Assembly (NCBI GenBank): GCA_934256595.1
Contig: CAKQOW010000033.1
Location: 1 to 24,224, forward strand
DNA: 24,224 bases
Origin: an uncultured Clostridia bacterium
GTDB taxonomy: Bacteria; Bacillota; Clostridia; Peptostreptococcales; Anaerovoracaceae
Direction: 5' to 3'
The notes below the pieces were generated by a model. The model was given only the letters and a program-made list of their open reading frames with translations. It ran no database searches and was not told where the DNA came from. Made by a program: the position numbers and the translations under genes. Position 1 is the stretch's first letter. Each line of letters begins with the position of its first letter. Below, piece after piece: positions 22,001-24,224 of this stretch.

Positions 22001-24224
22001 CATACTCCATCAACGCAGATGTTAACTGGAGTGACACATATTTCATACAGACTGCGGATATTACTCTGACGGGCGGCGACTGGCAGCCGATAGGCTGGGC
22101 GCTTAACGGCGAAGTAAACGGCAAAAAAACTCAAGTTTGCGCTTATCCGTTCAAAGGAAACTTTGACGGGGGAAACTATACTATCAGAGGCCTTGTAATC
22201 GGCAAAGAAACAAATCCGGCAGACCAGATGACTTCAGGGCTGTTCGGACTGACTGCAGGCACACTGAATACTAATGAGAAAATTACCGAAAGCGACAAGG
22301 TTGTTCGCCTTTCAAACATTCATCTTGAAAATATAGACATTAATGCGGCGACAAGATACGAAACCTATACAGGCGGTCTTGTGGGAAGCGGACAGACAGG
22401 CATCTTTATTGACAACTGCTCTGTAACAGGAAAAATCAATGTTACTACATCAGAAAGCTTCGCGCGTGCCGGCGGACTTGGAGCAAGCGTGCTGCGCGGC
22501 GCGGTTACAAACAGCCGGGCAGATGTTGATATTAACGCAGTGACAGATACAAACCATGTATATGCAGGCGGACTGTACGGTATGGATAACCGTGTGACTA
22601 CAATCAACTGCTATGCCCTCGGAAACATTAAAGGAAACTCAACCAATAACAACAAGGTGCATATCGGCGGACTTGCAGGTCAGGCAGGCGGCATTCATAT
22701 CAACTGCTATGCGACAGGTGATGTTGTATCACTCAAAACGACTACAGACGTAGGTATATTAAACGGTCGTTCAGGCGGTATCACAATCGACTATAACTGC
22801 TACTACAACAGTGAAGCGGTTCTCAAGCAGGGAGATACAGTTGAATCACCGGTAAAGGGAATCGGAGTAGTAACAACAAACGCTACAGCAATCAATGTTG
22901 AGGGCAAAACAAAGGCAGAACTGTCCGGAAGTGAATTTGCTGTGCTTCTTAACAGTAATATTACAGACAGCAATATGAAAGATATTTTCGCGGCTGTCGA
23001 TGATGTTCTTGCAGCACAGGCAGGACGTGATTTTGTTCAGCAGAACTATTACGAAGGAAACAAGCTTTCAGGCTGGACTGTGAAAAACGGCGCGGTAACC
23101 TTTGGTGAAAACCAGTCACAGCCGTCAGTACCGGCTGTACCACCTGCAGCAGAAGATGATGTAAAAACAACAACAGACAGTACTACATCAGAAACAACTA
23201 CATCAACTACAGTTAAGGATACCAAGACTGAAACAGTTAAAAATGAGCAGGGACAGGATATATCCAAGGTGACTGCAACCGTATCAGAAAAGGTGGCAGA
23301 AAAGCTCATTGATGCGGCTGTTTCAAACAAGTCGGATACAGTGGAAATCACAGTTAAATCAAATGCTGGGAACAAGGTAGAGCAGACTGAACTTGAAATC
23401 CCTAAAAAAGCAGTAGAGTCCATTGCTAAAGATACAAATGCAGACCTCGTTATAACTACTGACAACGGTCAGGTTACTTTAGACAACAAAGCCCTTGAAA
23501 CCATAGCGGCAGAAACAGAGGGTGATACTGTTAAAATCACTGTGAACGAAAACACACAGCTTAAGGAAGCGCAGAAATCTGCAGCAGATGCAATAGGCAA
23601 AAACGGACATATATTTGACCTCAAGGCATATGTGGGAGATAAACTCCTGCACAACTTCAAGGATGGCAAGGCTCATGTTACACTGCCTATGCCTGAGAAA
23701 CTTAAAGGTAAAGACGTTGTTGTTATCTATATCAATGATAAAGGTATCTGTGAGATATTAAATCACACTATGGAGACTGTGGGGGCAGAGAAGTATATTA
23801 AATTCACAACCTCACATTTCTCAACCTTTGCAGTAGTAGAAAAAGCAGATGCAGAGAAAATCATAGAGCAGCAGAACGTTGATAAGATAAATTCCTTAAT
23901 CAGGGAAGCTAAACTTAAAGCAACCACTTCAAAGACATCAAAGAAGAATGTTAAGGTTAAGGTGAGTGTTAAGAATAATAACAGCCTGATTAAGGAAGCT
24001 AAGGCTATGGGATATACTGTTAAGTATAAGTTCTACAGGTCAACAAAGAAAGCTTCAAAGTACAAGGCTGTTAAGACTAAGACGTCAAACTCACTTATCA
24101 GTACTAAAGGCAAGAAAGGTACCAGGTATTACTACAAGGCTAAGGTGATGGTATATGACGGAAAGACTCTTATAGCGCAGACTGAACTCAAGCAGTGCAG
24201 CTATGGGGCTAGGACTTGGAGTAA
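19030..24224 (+). CDS. Giant secreted FMN-binding and GLUG-repeat protein (3' end cut by window)
   Basis: The frame is open from ATG 19030 to the window edge, 1731 full codons. Residues 1-25 are a signal peptide (ASAFA cleavage site). Residues about 33-120 form an FMN_bind domain with the flavinylation motif D98-AKTGAT-V-ST; ApbE-type transferases attach FMN to the Thr of GAT (Thr104). Three large repeats follow, starting near residues 131, 502 and 972 with a GTxxxPYxI motif and then GHFDGAGHTV-like and GGLVG (GLUG) motifs, as in secreted adhesins. A second, degenerate FMN_bind-like unit (about 898-965) lacks GAT. The protein ends in the C-terminal module shared with the gene at 10544. Comparison with that copy shows that only one or two codons are missing. 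AAAGGA (19014-19019) is the ribosome site. A cell-surface redox or adhesion role is an inference. Confidence 0.88.
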   Translation, partial: MKKKILSILLMMAMIVSMFPASAFAGTVDNSYTPGTYTGEAQGLKGKVNVSVTLAEDNGNVIISDITATSEKETESYWNMAIGILDKIKANNGTDNVDAKTGATVSTQAIIDATEKALAKAVSDFTGGTGTEADPYTVSSEAGLRYIQQQVSDGNSFAGQYIKLTSDVTLTGEWIPIGSSASLAFAGHFDGAGHTVRNMTITDNKLGYAGFFGYILSGASVRNVTLENVSISVKDAGKNFYAGALVAFMKVDSSGNTISIVDNCFASGDIDVSAAPANKATVAGGLVGFSNQRAAVTNCGTNVTINADSGTGRATAGGLVAWTSILSLFMNDYSLGDITVTTSNKTYNCAGSIFGTLNGIIYNCYTTGNVTFVGEELKDPAGAFAGNLAAASYVDSCYYSGSDTPFGKVSGKYNEDTVLKKTSEELGSEAFAQLMHDNLSSAALAAMTEKTKVANITGCSDFAAMTARVDNKFYDWAVKNGTVSLTNSLWTTGEIDESIFASGKGTAEEPYIIATEKQLRDFAGSLNDKIDYTNKFVALGDDITLSSDEWKPVGRSDYLFNGTFDGQGHTVSGMTLGSAEKPFALDKENLYIGFFGVLGPQSVIKNLNLTDVAFYTTFGATAYVGGIAGVMQGSRTNNNFTGAVIDGCSVSGNLSLKGDKGNQFVGGIAGMQYKGAVINSAAKVDASGVVLAGDLAEVGGLVGLNNRGLVANCRSDSTIYGSGSRENGNEGMAVASNLVACNAGMLVNCCGSGNVTTKEHSVYAGMVSGWVTGIGKSYNCWYNLDSTMVVGEETDNPLTVNPVESIGTKVASGVNDEGDAYTGGLVDRMTGYNSASYSALADKMNETFAAFPADITAYGLDNNALKNWAYTDGTVTFGDTNAAVNYVQPECEKVEKPELKLNDGTWYGRDNDKKSVVKITVKGGEVTEKDVVSGETSGESFDAAVEKAKYKATYGDFSHYEAFDSGKFAGGSGTAEDPYRISNEAQLRYLSYSINADVNWSDTYFIQTADITLTGGDWQPIGWALNGEVNGKKTQVCAYPFKGNFDGGNYTIRGLVIGKETNPADQMTSGLFGLTAGTLNTNEKITESDKVVRLSNIHLENIDINAATRYETYTGGLVGSGQTGIFIDNCSVTGKINVTTSESFARAGGLGASVLRGAVTNSRADVDINAVTDTNHVYAGGLYGMDNRVTTINCYALGNIKGNSTNNNKVHIGGLAGQAGGIHINCYATGDVVSLKTTTDVGILNGRSGGITIDYNCYYNSEAVLKQGDTVESPVKGIGVVTTNATAINVEGKTKAELSGSEFAVLLNSNITDSNMKDIFAAVDDVLAAQAGRDFVQQNYYEGNKLSGWTVKNGAVTFGENQSQPSVPAVPPAAEDDVKTTTDSTTSETTTSTTVKDTKTETVKNEQGQDISKVTATVSEKVAEKLIDAAVSNKSDTVEITVKSNAGNKVEQTELEIPKKAVESIAKDTNADLVITTDNGQVTLDNKALETIAAETEGDTVKITVNENTQLKEAQKSAADAIGKNGHIFDLKAYVGDKLLHNFKDGKAHVTLPMPEKLKGKDVVVIYINDKGICEILNHTMETVGAEKYIKFTTSHFSTFAVVEKADAEKIIEQQNVDKINSLIREAKLKATTSKTSKKNVKVKVSVKNNNSLIKEAKAMGYTVKYKFYRSTKKASKYKAVKTKTSNSLISTKGKKGTRYYYKAKVMVYDGKTLIAQTELKQCSYGARTWS
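23137..24224 (+). repeat. Shared C-terminal module, copy 2
   Basis: This is the partner of 12838-13933, in the same orientation. It contains the Thr/Ser linker, the central domain and the Fn3-like end (YKFYRSTKKASKY, GTRYYYKAKVMVYDG). By eye, about three quarters or more of the residues are identical, with only conservative changes in the core. Confidence 0.92.

Overview
The window looks like a chromosomal piece of a low-to-moderate GC Gram-positive anaerobe of the Clostridia. The grounds are strong purine-rich ribosome binding sites, sigma-A type promoters, a sortase-type surface adhesin, a tiny hydrophobic Cys/Gly-rich protein of a kind seen in clostridia, and extracellular beta-helix, GLUG, Fn3 and CAP proteins. 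I cannot name the genus or species from sequence alone.

Layout. Positions 1-390 hold two copies of a 78-bp tandem repeat, a probable structured non-coding RNA and a promoter. A 34-residue protein follows (391-495). Next come two secreted proteins on the + strand: an Fn3 + CAP/SCP protein (629-1768) and a 1290-residue adhesin (1904-5776) with a von Willebrand A head, pilin-like stalk domains and a C-terminal sorting signal. A ClC chloride/proton antiporter with a TrkA-C tail is convergent to the adhesin (5795-7318, minus). Divergent from it is 2,3-diaminopropionate ammonia-lyase (7407-8510). An Rpn-type nuclease/transposase gene (8928-9938) follows, bracketed by two ~145-bp imperfect direct repeats. 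Then come a DUF2442 gene (10278-10523) and a 1129-residue secreted beta-helix-like protein (10544-13933). The carAB operon (14146-18388) encodes both subunits of carbamoyl-phosphate synthetase. Last is a very large secreted protein (19030 to the window edge) with an FMN-binding domain, GLUG-type repeats and a C-terminal module shared with the 1129-residue protein.

How it fits together. Roughly half of the coding sequence is devoted to secreted or cell-surface proteins, so this is a surface-protein-rich region interrupted by housekeeping genes (carAB, clcA-like, ygeX). The most notable signals are: (i) one ~360-residue C-terminal module on two otherwise unrelated exported proteins 10 kb apart, suggesting a common surface-targeting or anchoring module; (ii) a 5' region of the flavoprotein gene with three related units, each carrying the dyad AGTTAGC(N4)GCTAACT; (iii) the direct repeats around the Rpn gene and the 12-bp repeats inside it; (iv) the repeats and candidate RNA at the left edge. 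No tRNA, rRNA, CRISPR array or complete insertion sequence was seen.
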